DNA of 64,000 nt, taken from assembly GCA_947574135.1 (NCBI GenBank), contig CANPIM010000003.1, positions 1 through 64,000 of the forward strand, read 5' to 3'. Below, one piece after another: positions 18,825-29,014 of this stretch; position 1 is the first letter of the stretch; each line of letters opens with the position of its first letter. A program made the position numbers and the translations under genes. Source of the DNA: an uncultured Lachnospiraceae bacterium (lineage in GTDB: Bacteria; Bacillota; Clostridia; Lachnospirales; Lachnospiraceae). Below the pieces are notes generated by a model. That model was not told the origin of the DNA and made no database searches. It was given only the letters and a program-made list of their open reading frames with translations.

Positions 18825-20342
18825 ATGAGAGGAAAAGCAAAGGTAATCATGGTCCAGGGCACCATGTCAAACTCAGGGAAGAGCTTTCTGACAGCCGGAC
18901 TTTGCCGGGTTTTTCGGCAGGACGGGTATCGGGTGGCCCCCTTTAAGTCCCAGAATATGGCCCTGAACTCCTATATTACGGAGGACGGACTGGAGATTGG
19001 ACGGGCCCAGGCCATGCAGGCGGAGGCAGCGGGGATTGCCCCCACAGTAGACATGAATCCCATTTTGCTCAAGCCCACCAGCCATATGGGCAGCCAGATC
19101 ATTGTAAACGGACAGGTGCTGGGGAATATGAAGGCCATGGACTACTACGCCAATAAATCCCGGCTGATGGGGGATGTAAAGGGCGCCTACGACAGGCTGA
19201 GCAAGGAATACGATGTGATTGTCATAGAGGGCGCGGGAAGTCCGGCGGAGATTAACCTCAGGGAAAATGACATTGTGAATATGGGACTGGCCCGTATGGT
19301 GGGAGCGCCGGTGCTGTTGGTGGGAGATATTGACAGAGGCGGGGTGTTTGCGGCTCTGTACGGAACGGTGAAGCTTCTGGAGGAGCAGGAGCAGCGGTAT
19401 ATCAAGGGATTGGTCATTAATAAATTCCGGGGGGATTTAAAGATCCTGGAGCCGGGTCTTGGAATGATAGAGGAGCGGGTGGGAATCCCTGTAGTGGGTG
19501 TGGTTCCCCTGGAGGAGCTGGACATTGACGATGAGGACAGCCTTTCCGACCGGCTCAACCGAACGGAGATCGGGGCCGGGGCGGACATTGCGGTGGTGCA
19601 TCTGCCCCACATCTCGAATTTCACGGATTTTGGAGCGTTTGAGCGCATGGAGGGCGTCTCTCTCCGGTATGTAAAGGAGGCGACACGTCTGGGACATCCG
19701 GATCTGGTGATTCTTCCGGGAACCAAAAATACCATGGACGATCTTTTGTGGATGCGAAAAACCGGCATGGAGGCCGTGATTCTGCGGCTGTCCCAGCAGG
19801 GAGTGCCTGTGATTGGCATCTGTGGCGGCTTTCAAATGCTGGGGGAGGAGCTTTCGGATCCCTGGGAGGTGGAGCACGGGGGAAGCTTACGGGGCATGGG
19901 ACTTCTGAAGGCCCGGACGGAATTTTCCAGGGAAAAGACGCGCACCCGCATAAAGGGAGAATGGATGGAGCAGATTCCCCTGTTTGGGGATTGTGAGGAA
20001 GGGGAAGTGACAGGTTATGAGATTCACATGGGGCAGACGGAAAATCTGGGAGGCTGCCGGGAGCTTATCCGGCTGGAGAACGGACGCACAGACGGGCTGT
20101 CCAATGGGGAGGGCACGGTGTTTGGCTCCTATCTCCACGGTCTTTTTGACACGCCGGGGCTGGCGGAGGCCTTGTGCGGACAGCTCATGCGGGAAAAGGG
20201 GCTCGATCCCCTAAGCTGGCAGTTTGATCTGGAGGCCTACAAGGAGGAGCAGTACGATAAGCTTGCGGATCTGGTGCGCCGATCCCTGGACATGAAAAAA
20301 ATCTACGAGATACTGGAGGCGGGAGTGGAAGATGAAGAATAA
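18825..20342 (+). CDS. cobQ: Cobyric acid synthase
   Basis: KVIMVQGTMSNSGKSFLTAGLCRVFRQDGYRVAPFKSQNMALNSYIT; GICGGFQMLG; GSYLHGLFD. Confidence 0.97.
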   Translation: MRGKAKVIMVQGTMSNSGKSFLTAGLCRVFRQDGYRVAPFKSQNMALNSYITEDGLEIGRAQAMQAEAAGIAPTVDMNPILLKPTSHMGSQIIVNGQVLGNMKAMDYYANKSRLMGDVKGAYDRLSKEYDVIVIEGAGSPAEINLRENDIVNMGLARMVGAPVLLVGDIDRGGVFAALYGTVKLLEEQEQRYIKGLVINKFRGDLKILEPGLGMIEERVGIPVVGVVPLEELDIDDEDSLSDRLNRTEIGAGADIAVVHLPHISNFTDFGAFERMEGVSLRYVKEATRLGHPDLVILPGTKNTMDDLLWMRKTGMEAVILRLSQQGVPVIGICGGFQMLGEELSDPWEVEHGGSLRGMGLLKARTEFSREKTRTRIKGEWMEQIPLFGDCEEGEVTGYEIHMGQTENLGGCRELIRLENGRTDGLSNGEGTVFGSYLHGLFDTPGLAEALCGQLMREKGLDPLSWQFDLEAYKEEQYDKLADLVRRSLDMKKIYEILEAGVEDEE

Positions 20343-20976
20343 GCATTTGGAACGGATTCAGATTGTGGCGCCCATGGAGATTGAGAGCCGCAGTATGGAG
20401 ATCATTGCCGGGGAGCTTCAGGGACGGACCTGGCCGGAGCCGGAATTTTCCATAGTGAAGCGATGCATTCACACTTCCGCGGATTTTGATTACGCAGACA
20501 ACCTGTGTTTTTCCCCGGATGCGGCCAGACTTGGGGAAAAGCTTTTGCAGGGGGGAGCCTCCATAGTGACAGACACCCGCATGGCGGCTGCCGGCATTAA
20601 CAAGAAAAAGCTTGGGGAATATGGGGGAGAGGTATTCTGCTTTATGGATGCGCCGGATGTGGCGGAGGAGGCAAAAAGACGGGGCTGTACCCGGGCCACT
20701 GTTTGTATGGAGCGGGGGATGGAGCTTCCCGGGGAGGTGATATTTGCCATTGGCAATGCGCCCACGGCCCTGATTCGCCTTTATGAGCTCATAGAAGAGG
20801 GAAAAAAGAAGCCAGCCCTGATTATCGGCGCGCCGGTGGGCTTTGTCAACGTGGTGGAGGCCAAGGAGCTGATTATGGAGGCCGGTGTGCCCTACATTGT
20901 GCCCCGGGGTCGAAAGGGCGGCAGCAATATCGCCGCTGCTATCTGCAACGCCCTGCTGTACCAGGGGGGACGGTAA
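20332..20976 (+). CDS. cbiC: Precorrin-8X/cobalt-precorrin-8 methylmutase
   Basis: RIQIVAPMEIESRSMEII; KRCIHTSADFDYADNL; IGNAPTALIRLYELI; GAPVGFVNVVEAKE. Confidence 0.95.
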   Translation: MKNKHLERIQIVAPMEIESRSMEIIAGELQGRTWPEPEFSIVKRCIHTSADFDYADNLCFSPDAARLGEKLLQGGASIVTDTRMAAAGINKKKLGEYGGEVFCFMDAPDVAEEAKRRGCTRATVCMERGMELPGEVIFAIGNAPTALIRLYELIEEGKKKPALIIGAPVGFVNVVEAKELIMEAGVPYIVPRGRKGGSNIAAAICNALLYQGGR

Positions 20977-21063
20977 ATGAAATAGAAGCGCTGGGAGACC
21001 AGACGCATGGGAGACCAGGGCCACGGGAGGCCCGGATGCGGTACTTCCAACAGGAGGATTGGT

Positions 21064-22134
21064 ATGAATTTGGAGACGGAGTTAAATAATGTGATCCGGG
21101 GGATACAGCCCCTGGATGCAAAGGCCATGGAGGCGGCCTGGCGGCATTGGGATTCTCTGTGCAAGCCTCTGCGGGCCATGGGGATGCTGGAGGAGATGGT
21201 GGTCCAGCTGGCAGGAATTTACGGGAATCCCAGGCCCAAGCTTGAGAAGTCTGCGGTGATTGTCATGGGAGCGGACAATGGCGTGGTGGCGGAGGGCGTC
21301 ACCCAGACGGGCAGCGAGGTGACGGCCCAGGTGCTGGAAAATATGGGGGACCATATGTCCTCCGTATGTATTATGGCAAGCCTTCACGGCACGGAGGTGA
21401 TTCCCGTAAATGTGGGGATGCTGGTGGACGGAAAGCATCCCCGGATTATCAACAAGCCGGTAAAATACGGCACTGATAACATGACCAAGGGACCGGCTAT
21501 GAGCCGGGAGGAGGCCCTTCGGGGAATTCTGGTGGGTGTGGAGACGGTGGAGGAGCTGTATGCCCAGGGCTACCGGCTGTTTCTCACCGGGGAAATGGGA
21601 ATCGGAAACACCACCACCAGCTCTGCCTGTGCCTCTGTTTTGCTGCATCAGCCGGTGGAGATGATGACCGGCCGGGGCGCCGGGCTGTCCAGTGAGGGCC
21701 TGCAAAAGAAAATAGGGGCCATTCACAGGGCTATTGAGATAAACCGGCCGGATCCGGAGGATGTGATAGATGTGTTGGCCAAGGTGGGAGGTCTGGACAT
21801 TGCGGGAATGATAGGCTGTTATCTGGGGGCTGCCTGCCACCGGACACCGGTGGTCATTGACGGGTTTATTTCCTCTGTGGCTGCCTATATGGCCGCTGTG
21901 CTGGCCCCGGGGGCCAAAGAATATATGGTGCCGGCCCACTGCTCCGCAGAGCCTGCGGGGAAGCTAATGCTGGAGGCTCTGGGCATGAAGGCGCCTCTCC
22001 ACGCGGAAATGCGTCTGGGGGAGGGGACCGGAGGGGTGGCGGTTTTAAGCCTTTACCAGTATGCCCTGGCCATCTACGACCGGATGCCAAGCTTTGCCCA
22101 GGGGAATGTGGAGGAGTATACCCACCAGAACTAA
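21064..22134 (+). CDS. cobT: Nicotinate-nucleotide:dimethylbenzimidazole phosphoribosyltransferase
   Basis: MGADNGVVAEGVTQTGSEVTAQVLENM; GEMGIGNTTTSSACASVLL; GRGAGLSSEGLQKKIGAI. Confidence 0.96.
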   Translation: MNLETELNNVIRGIQPLDAKAMEAAWRHWDSLCKPLRAMGMLEEMVVQLAGIYGNPRPKLEKSAVIVMGADNGVVAEGVTQTGSEVTAQVLENMGDHMSSVCIMASLHGTEVIPVNVGMLVDGKHPRIINKPVKYGTDNMTKGPAMSREEALRGILVGVETVEELYAQGYRLFLTGEMGIGNTTTSSACASVLLHQPVEMMTGRGAGLSSEGLQKKIGAIHRAIEINRPDPEDVIDVLAKVGGLDIAGMIGCYLGAACHRTPVVIDGFISSVAAYMAAVLAPGAKEYMVPAHCSAEPAGKLMLEALGMKAPLHAEMRLGEGTGGVAVLSLYQYALAIYDRMPSFAQGNVEEYTHQN

Positions 22135-22162
22135 TGTTTGAAAAAGGGAAGGCGACAGAATT

Positions 22163-22630
22163 ATGAAGCAGAAAAAGGAAATCCGGCCCTATACCCACAG
22201 AGCCCAATACTATGAGACGGATCAGATGGGCTTTGTCCATCACTCCAACTATATCCGCTGGTTTGAGGAAGCCCGGTGTGATTTTATGGAGCAGATGGGA
22301 ATGGGCTACCGGGAAATGGAGGAGGCGGGAATTTTAAGTCCAGTGCTTGCTGTCCAGTGTGAATACAAGGCCTCCGTCTATTTTCGGGATGTGGTGGAGA
22401 TCCGGCTGAAAATAAAGGCCTACAACGGCATAAAGCTTACCATCGGCTATGAGATCACGGACCAGGCCACCGGGGAGCTTAGGACCACCGGGGAAACCCG
22501 GCATTGCTTCCTTGACCGGCAGGGAAAGCTTCTGTCTCTAAAGAGGGCCCATGCGGCCTTCCACCAGATGTTTCTCCTGGCTTACGGCTGGGAGCAGGAA
22601 GCAGAGGGAGAAAAAGAGAGCAGGTTTTAG
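22163..22630 (+). CDS. Acyl-CoA thioesterase, hotdog fold (YbgC/4-HBT-like)
   Basis: YETDQMGFVHHSNYIRWFEEARCDFMEQMG; QCEYKASVYFRDVVEIRLKIKAY. Confidence 0.9.
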   Translation: MKQKKEIRPYTHRAQYYETDQMGFVHHSNYIRWFEEARCDFMEQMGMGYREMEEAGILSPVLAVQCEYKASVYFRDVVEIRLKIKAYNGIKLTIGYEITDQATGELRTTGETRHCFLDRQGKLLSLKRAHAAFHQMFLLAYGWEQEAEGEKESRF

Positions 22631-22642
22631 GGAGCTTACGGT

Positions 22643-23809
22643 ATGCTGGAAGAATATGTGACAAAAAATAATAAAAGGCTTCGCCTGGGCTATACCACGG
22701 GCTCCTGCGCGGCCGGGGCGGCGAAGGCCGCAGCGCTTTATCTGCTGTCCGGGCAGCCGGTGCCCTGTGTGGAGCTTCTGACCCCCAAGGGAATCCTGCT
22801 GCGCCTGGAGGTGCTGGATGCAAGGAGAGGGCAGAACTGGGCCAGCTGCGCCATTGAAAAGGACGGGGGCGATGACCCGGATGTCACCCATGGCCTGCTG
22901 GTTTATGCAAGGGTATCCATGTCAGAGAATCCGGGGGAAACTCAGATTTCCATTGAAGGCGGTCCCGGAGTGGGACGGGTGACCCGAAAAGGGCTGGATC
23001 AGCCGGTGGGGGCGGCGGCCATTAACCGGGTGCCCCGGGCTATGATTGGCAAGGCCCTGGAGGAGATCCGCTCTCAGTTTGGGGAAAGCCGGGGACTTCG
23101 GGTGGTGATCTCCATTCCCGGGGGAGAGGAGGCGGCGAAAAAGACCTTTAATCCCCGACTGGGTATTGCAGGCGGCCTGTCTGTGCTGGGGACCAGCGGC
23201 ATTGTGGAGCCCATGAGCGAGGCGGCCCTCATTGCCAGCATAGAGACGGAGATCCGCATGCAGCTGGCAAACGGAAAAAGGGATCTTCTCCTGGTGCCGG
23301 GAAATTACGGCACGGAATTTCTGGGGGAGGTTCGCCGGGAGCTTCTGGATGAGGCGATAAAATGCAGCAATTTCCTGGGGGAAGCTTTGGACGTGGCAGT
23401 GTCGGAGGGCGCCAGGAGTGTGCTGCTGGTGGGACACATTGGGAAATTTGTAAAGCTGGCGGCGGGGATTATGAATACCCATTCCCGAAACGCCGACGGA
23501 CGGATGGAAATTCTGACAGCCCATGCAGCCCTTCATGGGGGAGACCGGAACCTGTGCCAAAGCCTTATGGGCTGCGTAACCACGGATGAGGCCCTGGATC
23601 TTTTGGAGGAGGCCGGGCTTTTGCAGCCGGTGATGCAGGGATTGATGGAACGAATGGAGTATTATGTAAACCATAGATGCTATGGAAACCTGGAGACAGG
23701 CATTGTAACCTTTTCCAGAGAGCGGGGGCTTCTGGGAGAAATGGGGCAGGTGGAAGAGCTGTTTGGACGACTGGAGGCACAGAGAAGAGCATGCGGGCAG
23801 CAATCATAG
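22643..23809 (+). CDS. cbiD: Cobalt-precorrin-5B C1-methyltransferase
   Basis: LRLGYTTGSCAAGAAKAAALYLLSG; DGGDDPDVTHG; GGPGVGRVTRKGLDQPVGAAAIN. Confidence 0.96.
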   Translation: MLEEYVTKNNKRLRLGYTTGSCAAGAAKAAALYLLSGQPVPCVELLTPKGILLRLEVLDARRGQNWASCAIEKDGGDDPDVTHGLLVYARVSMSENPGETQISIEGGPGVGRVTRKGLDQPVGAAAINRVPRAMIGKALEEIRSQFGESRGLRVVISIPGGEEAAKKTFNPRLGIAGGLSVLGTSGIVEPMSEAALIASIETEIRMQLANGKRDLLLVPGNYGTEFLGEVRRELLDEAIKCSNFLGEALDVAVSEGARSVLLVGHIGKFVKLAAGIMNTHSRNADGRMEILTAHAALHGGDRNLCQSLMGCVTTDEALDLLEEAGLLQPVMQGLMERMEYYVNHRCYGNLETGIVTFSRERGLLGEMGQVEELFGRLEAQRRACGQQS

Positions 23810-24903
23810 GATTTACCCGCTCCGGCTGTACCTATGCCAGGAGCATACAGGGAGAGCTGAGACGGCGGGGCTGGGAGAGCCAGGCCTATGGGAAATGCGC
23901 CTGTGCCCGGGAGTGCCAGGTACAGCCGGTGGAGGAATCCTTAAGGGATTGGACTGGCCGGCATTTTGGGGAAAAGGAGGCCCTGATCTTTGTGGGAGCC
24001 ACCGGCATTGCCGTGCGCGGCATTGCCCCCTTTGTCAAAAGCAAGCTTACGGATCCGGCAGTGGTGTGCATAGACGAGCAGGCACGGTTCGTGATCTCCT
24101 TACTCTCCGGACATGTGGGGGGCGCCAATGCCCTGGCCGGAGAGCTGGCCCAATATCTGGGAGCCGTTCCGGTGATCACCACAGCCACGGATCTCAGACA
24201 AAAATTTGCGGTGGACGTCTTTGCAAGGGAGCGCAGGCTGGCCCTCTCGGACAAGACCCTGGCCAAGGAAATCTCGGCTGCTCTTTTGGAGGATCAGCCG
24301 GTGGGGCTGTACAGTGATTTTCCGGTTCAGGGAGAGCTGCCCGCCGGGCTGGTGTGGCGCCGGGAGGATGGGCCGGCTCTTGGGATTGCTGTCACTGCAA
24401 AAACCAATGGCACCCCCTTTGCCCGAACCCTACGGCTGTTTCCCCCTGTGGTGGTGCTGGGCATGGGCTGCCGGAGAGGGGCTTCCCTGGAGGCGATTCG
24501 GGCTTTGGCTAAGAAGGCCTTAAGAGAGAGGGGGATTTCCCGGCACAGCCTGCGGGCTTTGGCCTCCATTGACTTAAAAAGCCAGGAGCCTGGCCTTTTG
24601 GCTCTGGCCCGGGAATGGGAGATTCCCTTTCTCACCTATTCTGCCGGGGAGCTTCTCAAGGTGGAGTATAAGGAGGAGCTTTTGGAGTCGGAGTTTGTGC
24701 GGCAGGTGACGGGTGTGGGCAATGTGTGTGAGCGTGCGGCTCTCAAGGCCGCCCGGGAAGGGAGCCTTCTCTTGAGAAAAATGGCGGAAAACGGGGTTAC
24801 GGCAGCCCTTGCCCAGGACAGGTATGTGCTTACCCTTACCGGGACACAGGAGCCGGGGGCAGACAGGGAGGAACCGGAGGCAGACAGGGAGGAGCGAGGA
24901 TGA
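23791..24903 (+). CDS. cbiG: Cobalt-precorrin-5A hydrolase
   Basis: LIFVGATGIAVRGIAPFVKSKLTDPAVVCIDEQARFVISLLSGHVGGANALA; VVLGMGCRRGASLEAI; start ATG 23791. Confidence 0.95.
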   Translation: MRAAIIGFTRSGCTYARSIQGELRRRGWESQAYGKCACARECQVQPVEESLRDWTGRHFGEKEALIFVGATGIAVRGIAPFVKSKLTDPAVVCIDEQARFVISLLSGHVGGANALAGELAQYLGAVPVITTATDLRQKFAVDVFARERRLALSDKTLAKEISAALLEDQPVGLYSDFPVQGELPAGLVWRREDGPALGIAVTAKTNGTPFARTLRLFPPVVVLGMGCRRGASLEAIRALAKKALRERGISRHSLRALASIDLKSQEPGLLALAREWEIPFLTYSAGELLKVEYKEELLESEFVRQVTGVGNVCERAALKAAREGSLLLRKMAENGVTAALAQDRYVLTLTGTQEPGADREEPEADREERG

Positions 24904-27089
24904 GGCAGATAATAATTTTCGCAGGAACCACCGAGGGACGCACGCTGGCCTGGGAGCTTGGCCGGCAGGGGGTGTCTTTGCTGGTCTGTACGGCCACGGA
25001 ATACGGGGGTCGGCTGGTAGAGCAGGATCGGGAGAGATGGTGCGAGGAGGAGAAGGGGGCTCTTAAGGTTCACGCCGGGCGTTTAACCGAGGAGGAGATG
25101 GAGGAGCTGTTTCGAAAGGAGCAGCCGGAGCTGGTGTTGGACGCCACACACCCCTATGCCGCCCTGGCATCGGAAAATATTCACAGGGCCTGTGAGAGGA
25201 GCGGGAGAGAGTATCTGCGGCTTATCCGCCGGGAGGTGCCAGCGCCGGAGGAGGAATGTATCCGGGTGGCGGACACCCGGGAGGCTGTGGCGTATCTAAG
25301 GCAGACCACGGGAAATGTGCTCCTCACCACAGGCAGCAAGGAGCTTATGGCCTTTACGGAGCTTCCGGATTATGCGGAGCGGCTCTATGCCCGGGTGCTG
25401 TCCACCCCGGAGGTGGCAGAGGCCTGCAGCCGTATGGGCTTTCAGGGCCAGCATCTCATCTGTATGCAGGGGCCCTTTTCCCGGGAGCTTAATATAGCCA
25501 TGCTGCGCCAGGTGGACGCCCGCTATCTGGTAACCAAGGAGTCCGGAAAAGCCGGCGGTTTTCCGGAAAAGCTGGCAGCGGCCCGGGAGGCGGGAGCACA
25601 GGTGATCCTTATCGGTCGGCCCCCGGAGCAGCCGGGGGAGAGCCTGGAAAGCGTCTGTAAAATTCTGGAAAAGCGTTTCCGGCTTTCCCGGGCGCTTATC
25701 CCTGCGGATCAAGGCGTGGAGCTCCTGGAAAAGGGGAAAGCCTTAGCCGGCCAAGGAGTGGAGCTCTTGGAAAAGGAGAAAGCCTTAGCCGGCCAAGGAG
25801 TGGAGCTGCGGGAAAAGGAGGCCTCTGAGGGGAAAGTCTTAGCCGGCCAAGGATTGGAGCTCCTGGAAAAGAATTCCCCCCGGCAGGTGATTTTGGCCGG
25901 CATCGGCATGGGGGTGCGGGAAAATATGACCCGGGAGGTCTGGGAGGCCTGTCTGAGGGCGGATTGTCTCATTGGGGCTGAACGTATGCTGGAGTGTGTG
26001 GAAGGCTTGGGAAAGCCAATGTACGTGTCCTACCGGCCGGCAGAAATCCGGGAGTATCTTTTGGAGCATCCTGCCTATGGATCTGCCGTGGTGCTTCTCT
26101 CCGGGGATGTGGGCTTTTACAGCGGGGCCAAGGGCCTTCTGGAGGCCCTAAAGGAGCCGGAATTTCAGGTGTCGCTGCTGCCGGGGATCTCCTCGGTGGT
26201 GTATCTGTGCAGCCGGCTAAAGATTTCCTGGGAGGATATCAAGCTTTTAAGCGTCCATGGACGAAGGGAGAATCTGGTGGCGGCCGTGCGGGAAAATCCC
26301 AGGGTCTTTACTCTTCTAAGCGGCTCCCAGAGCGTGCAGGAGCTGTGCCGGGAGCTTACGGAGTATGGCCTGGGAGAGGTGGAGCTTATTGTGGGGGAGA
26401 AGCTTCACTATGGGGAGGAGCGGCTGGTCCGGGGAAAGGCCCGGGAGCTTACAGAACAAAAGTTCGACTCTCTGTGTGCGGCGTTGCTAGAAAATCCCCA
26501 GGCCTGCCGAGGCATACAGGCCTGCCTGGAGGACGAGGCTTTTCTTCGGGGAAAGGCTCCCATGACCAAGAGCGAGGTTCGGGGAGTGTCTGTGGCCAAG
26601 CTCAGGCTTACCCGGGACGGGGTGGTTTATGACGTGGGGGCCGGTACCGGCTCCGTGTCGGTGGAGATGGCGTTACAGGTGAGCGAGGGCCTGGTGTACG
26701 CGGTGGAAAGACAGGAGGAGGCCGCCGGGCTAATTGAGGAAAATATGCGCCGGTTTGCCGTGCCCAATATCCGGGTCATTCGGGGAAAGGCCCCGGAGGC
26801 CTTGCGGGATCTGCCTGTCCCCACCCACGCCTTTATCGGGGGATCCGCCGGAAAGCTTAGAGAGATCCTGGCGCTTTTATTGGAGAAAAATCCCCGCATC
26901 CGGGTGGTGATCAATGCGGTGACCCTGGAAACTCTGGGGGAGATGGAGCGGTGCCTTAGGGAGCTGCCCTTTGAGGAGGTGGAAATCCTTCAGCTGACTG
27001 TGGCAAAGGCCCGGACCCTGGGAGGATATCATCTCATGACCGGGCAGAATCCGGTGTATATCATATCCTGCACGGGAAGGGGAGAGTGA
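24900..27089 (+). CDS. Trifunctional fusion: precorrin-6A reductase (CbiJ) - C5-methyltransferase (CbiE) - C15-methyltransferase/decarboxylase (CbiT)
   Basis: CbiJ (IIIFAGTTEGRTLAWELGRQGV; LDATHPYAALASENI), CbiE (VILAGIGMGVRENMTREVWEACLRADCLIGAERML; LLSGDVGFYSGAKGL), CbiT (TKSEVRGVSVAKLRLTRDGVVYDVGAGTGSVSVEMA). Confidence 0.95.
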   Translation: MRQIIIFAGTTEGRTLAWELGRQGVSLLVCTATEYGGRLVEQDRERWCEEEKGALKVHAGRLTEEEMEELFRKEQPELVLDATHPYAALASENIHRACERSGREYLRLIRREVPAPEEECIRVADTREAVAYLRQTTGNVLLTTGSKELMAFTELPDYAERLYARVLSTPEVAEACSRMGFQGQHLICMQGPFSRELNIAMLRQVDARYLVTKESGKAGGFPEKLAAAREAGAQVILIGRPPEQPGESLESVCKILEKRFRLSRALIPADQGVELLEKGKALAGQGVELLEKEKALAGQGVELREKEASEGKVLAGQGLELLEKNSPRQVILAGIGMGVRENMTREVWEACLRADCLIGAERMLECVEGLGKPMYVSYRPAEIREYLLEHPAYGSAVVLLSGDVGFYSGAKGLLEALKEPEFQVSLLPGISSVVYLCSRLKISWEDIKLLSVHGRRENLVAAVRENPRVFTLLSGSQSVQELCRELTEYGLGEVELIVGEKLHYGEERLVRGKARELTEQKFDSLCAALLENPQACRGIQACLEDEAFLRGKAPMTKSEVRGVSVAKLRLTRDGVVYDVGAGTGSVSVEMALQVSEGLVYAVERQEEAAGLIEENMRRFAVPNIRVIRGKAPEALRDLPVPTHAFIGGSAGKLREILALLLEKNPRIRVVINAVTLETLGEMERCLRELPFEEVEILQLTVAKARTLGGYHLMTGQNPVYIISCTGRGE
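25709..25871 (+). repeat. In-frame ~42-bp tandem repeats forming the CbiJ-CbiE linker
   Basis: GVELLEKGKALAGQ / GVELLEKEKALAGQ / GVELREKEASEGKVLAGQ / GLELLEKN. Confidence 0.92.
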
Positions 27090-27092
27090 GCC

Positions 27093-28466
27093 ATGAATTG
27101 TCCAAGAGTCATGCTGGCGGCTCCGGCCAGCGGCAGCGGAAAGACCCTGATCACCTGCGGCATTCTGCAGGCTCTGGTAAACCGGGGCCTTGGAACCGCA
27201 TCCTTCAAATGTGGGCCGGATTATATTGATCCCATGTTTCACCAGCGGGTAATTGGCGCCAAATCCCGAAACCTGGACACCTTTTTTACAGATCCGGAAA
27301 CCACCCGCTATCTTTTCGGACATGGAGCGGCGGGACAGGATATTTCCGTAGTGGAGGGAGTGATGGGATACTACGACGGCCTGGGAGGGACGACCCTTAC
27401 AGGAAGCTCCTTTGACGTAGCCCGGACTTTACAGATTCCCACTGTGCTTATTATAAACTGCAAGGGCCAGAGCCTGTCTGTGCTGGCCGTATTAAAGGGC
27501 TTTTTGGAATATGAGCAGCCCAGCATGATCAAGGGAGTTATCCTGAACCGAATGTCTCCCATGCTTTATGGGAACATTCGGGAGATAATAGAACGTCAGT
27601 TTGGGTTGCGCGTGCTGGGCTATGTGCCCCAGGTGGAGGAGCTACGCCTGGAAAGCCGCCATCTGGGCCTGGTGCTGCCCCATGAGGTGGAGAGGCTAAA
27701 AGAGGGATTGCAAAAACTGGCGGGGATTTTGGAGGAGACCCTGGATTTGGACGGCCTTATAGCCCTTTCCCGGGAAGCGCCGCCCCTGGCATTCCAAAGG
27801 CCGGCATTTTTCCGGAAGCAGGGAAAAAGAGAGCCCATTCCCATTGCTGTGGCAGAGGATGAAGCCTTTTGCTTTACCTACCGGGACAATCTGGAGCTTT
27901 TGGAGGAGCTGGGAGCCAGGCTTGTCTCCTTTTCCCCTCTGGAGGACAGGGAGCTCCCCAAGGGCTGCCGGGGCATGCTCTTGAGCGGGGGCTATCCGGA
28001 GCTTTATGCCGGGAGGCTCAGCGAAAATAAATCCATGCGTCAGGCCATCCGTCAGGCCCTGGAGAGGGGCATGCCCTGTATGGCAGAGTGCGGCGGTTTT
28101 TTATACCTCCATGAGGAGCTGGAGGGGACAGAAGGGGTGAGCTATCCCATGGTGGGTGCCATTTCAGGAAGGGCCTACCCCACAGGGAAGCTTGGCCGGT
28201 TTGGCTATATTACCCTGACGGCCCAGGAGGATCAGCTGCTGCTCTCAAAGGGAGAGCAGGTGCGGGGCCATGAGTTCCACTATTGGGAGAGTGAAAACTG
28301 TGGGGAGAGCTTTAGGGCCCAAAAGCCTGTGGGGAAGCGGGAATGGCTCTGCGGCCACGGAACCGAAGCTTTGTACGCAGGCTTTCCCCATGTGTTTTAT
28401 TACTCCAATCCCCAGGCGGCGCTCAATTTTCTAAAGAAATGTGAGGAATATTCATGTTTATTCTAG
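27093..28466 (+). CDS. cbiA: Cobyrinate a,c-diamide synthase
   Basis: PRVMLAAPASGSGKTLITCGILQAL; FKCGPDYIDPMFH; VEGVMGYYDGLGG; AECGGFLYLHEEL. Confidence 0.96.
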   Translation: MNCPRVMLAAPASGSGKTLITCGILQALVNRGLGTASFKCGPDYIDPMFHQRVIGAKSRNLDTFFTDPETTRYLFGHGAAGQDISVVEGVMGYYDGLGGTTLTGSSFDVARTLQIPTVLIINCKGQSLSVLAVLKGFLEYEQPSMIKGVILNRMSPMLYGNIREIIERQFGLRVLGYVPQVEELRLESRHLGLVLPHEVERLKEGLQKLAGILEETLDLDGLIALSREAPPLAFQRPAFFRKQGKREPIPIAVAEDEAFCFTYRDNLELLEELGARLVSFSPLEDRELPKGCRGMLLSGGYPELYAGRLSENKSMRQAIRQALERGMPCMAECGGFLYLHEELEGTEGVSYPMVGAISGRAYPTGKLGRFGYITLTAQEDQLLLSKGEQVRGHEFHYWESENCGESFRAQKPVGKREWLCGHGTEALYAGFPHVFYYSNPQAALNFLKKCEEYSCLF

Positions 28467-29014
28467 TGACAGGCGGCAGCGGCAGCGGAAAGTCGGAATA
28501 TGCGGAAAACCGGGCAGTGGAGCTTTCCAGGCCGGAGGGTCTGAAGCTCTCTTATATTGCCACCATGTTTCCCTTTGACCAGGAGAGCCGGGAGAGGATT
28601 TTAAGGCATCGGGCCATGCGAAGGGACAAGCACTTTATCACCTGGGAGCAATACACGGACCTTAAAAGTTTGTGCCTGCCCGAAAAGGGAGTGGTTCTGC
28701 TGGAATGCATGTCTAACCTGGTGGCCAATGAGATCTACCGACCGGAGGGTGCGGGAGAGAAAGCCGTGGAGGAGATCTGGGCAGGGGTTAGGGGGCTTCT
28801 GGAGAAATGTGTCCATCTGGTGGTGGTGACCAACGAGATATTTTCCGACGGCATTCATTATGGGGAGGAAACCCGCTGGTATCAACAGGTCTTAGGGGAA
28901 ATCAACGGCCGTATGGCCGGGAGGGCGGATCAGGTGGTGGAGGTGGTCTACGGAATCCCGGTGGTGCATAAGGAAGGGCAGGAAGGAGTCGAAGATGAGA
29001 CAGCTTTGGAATAG
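28454..29014 (+). CDS. cobU: Adenosylcobinamide kinase / adenosylcobinamide-phosphate guanylyltransferase
   Basis: MFILVTGGSGSGKSEYAENRA P-loop; YIATMFPFDQESRERILRHRAMR; VVTNEIFSDGIHYGEETRWYQQVLGEINGRMA. Confidence 0.93.
   Translation: MFILVTGGSGSGKSEYAENRAVELSRPEGLKLSYIATMFPFDQESRERILRHRAMRRDKHFITWEQYTDLKSLCLPEKGVVLLECMSNLVANEIYRPEGAGEKAVEEIWAGVRGLLEKCVHLVVVTNEIFSDGIHYGEETRWYQQVLGEINGRMAGRADQVVEVVYGIPVVHKEGQEGVEDETALE

Noticed and set aside
25709-25871. CRISPR-like array
   Set aside because: Repeats are in-frame coding units with no distinct spacers, inside the CbiJ-CbiE linker; no cas genes and no other CRISPR-like array were seen.
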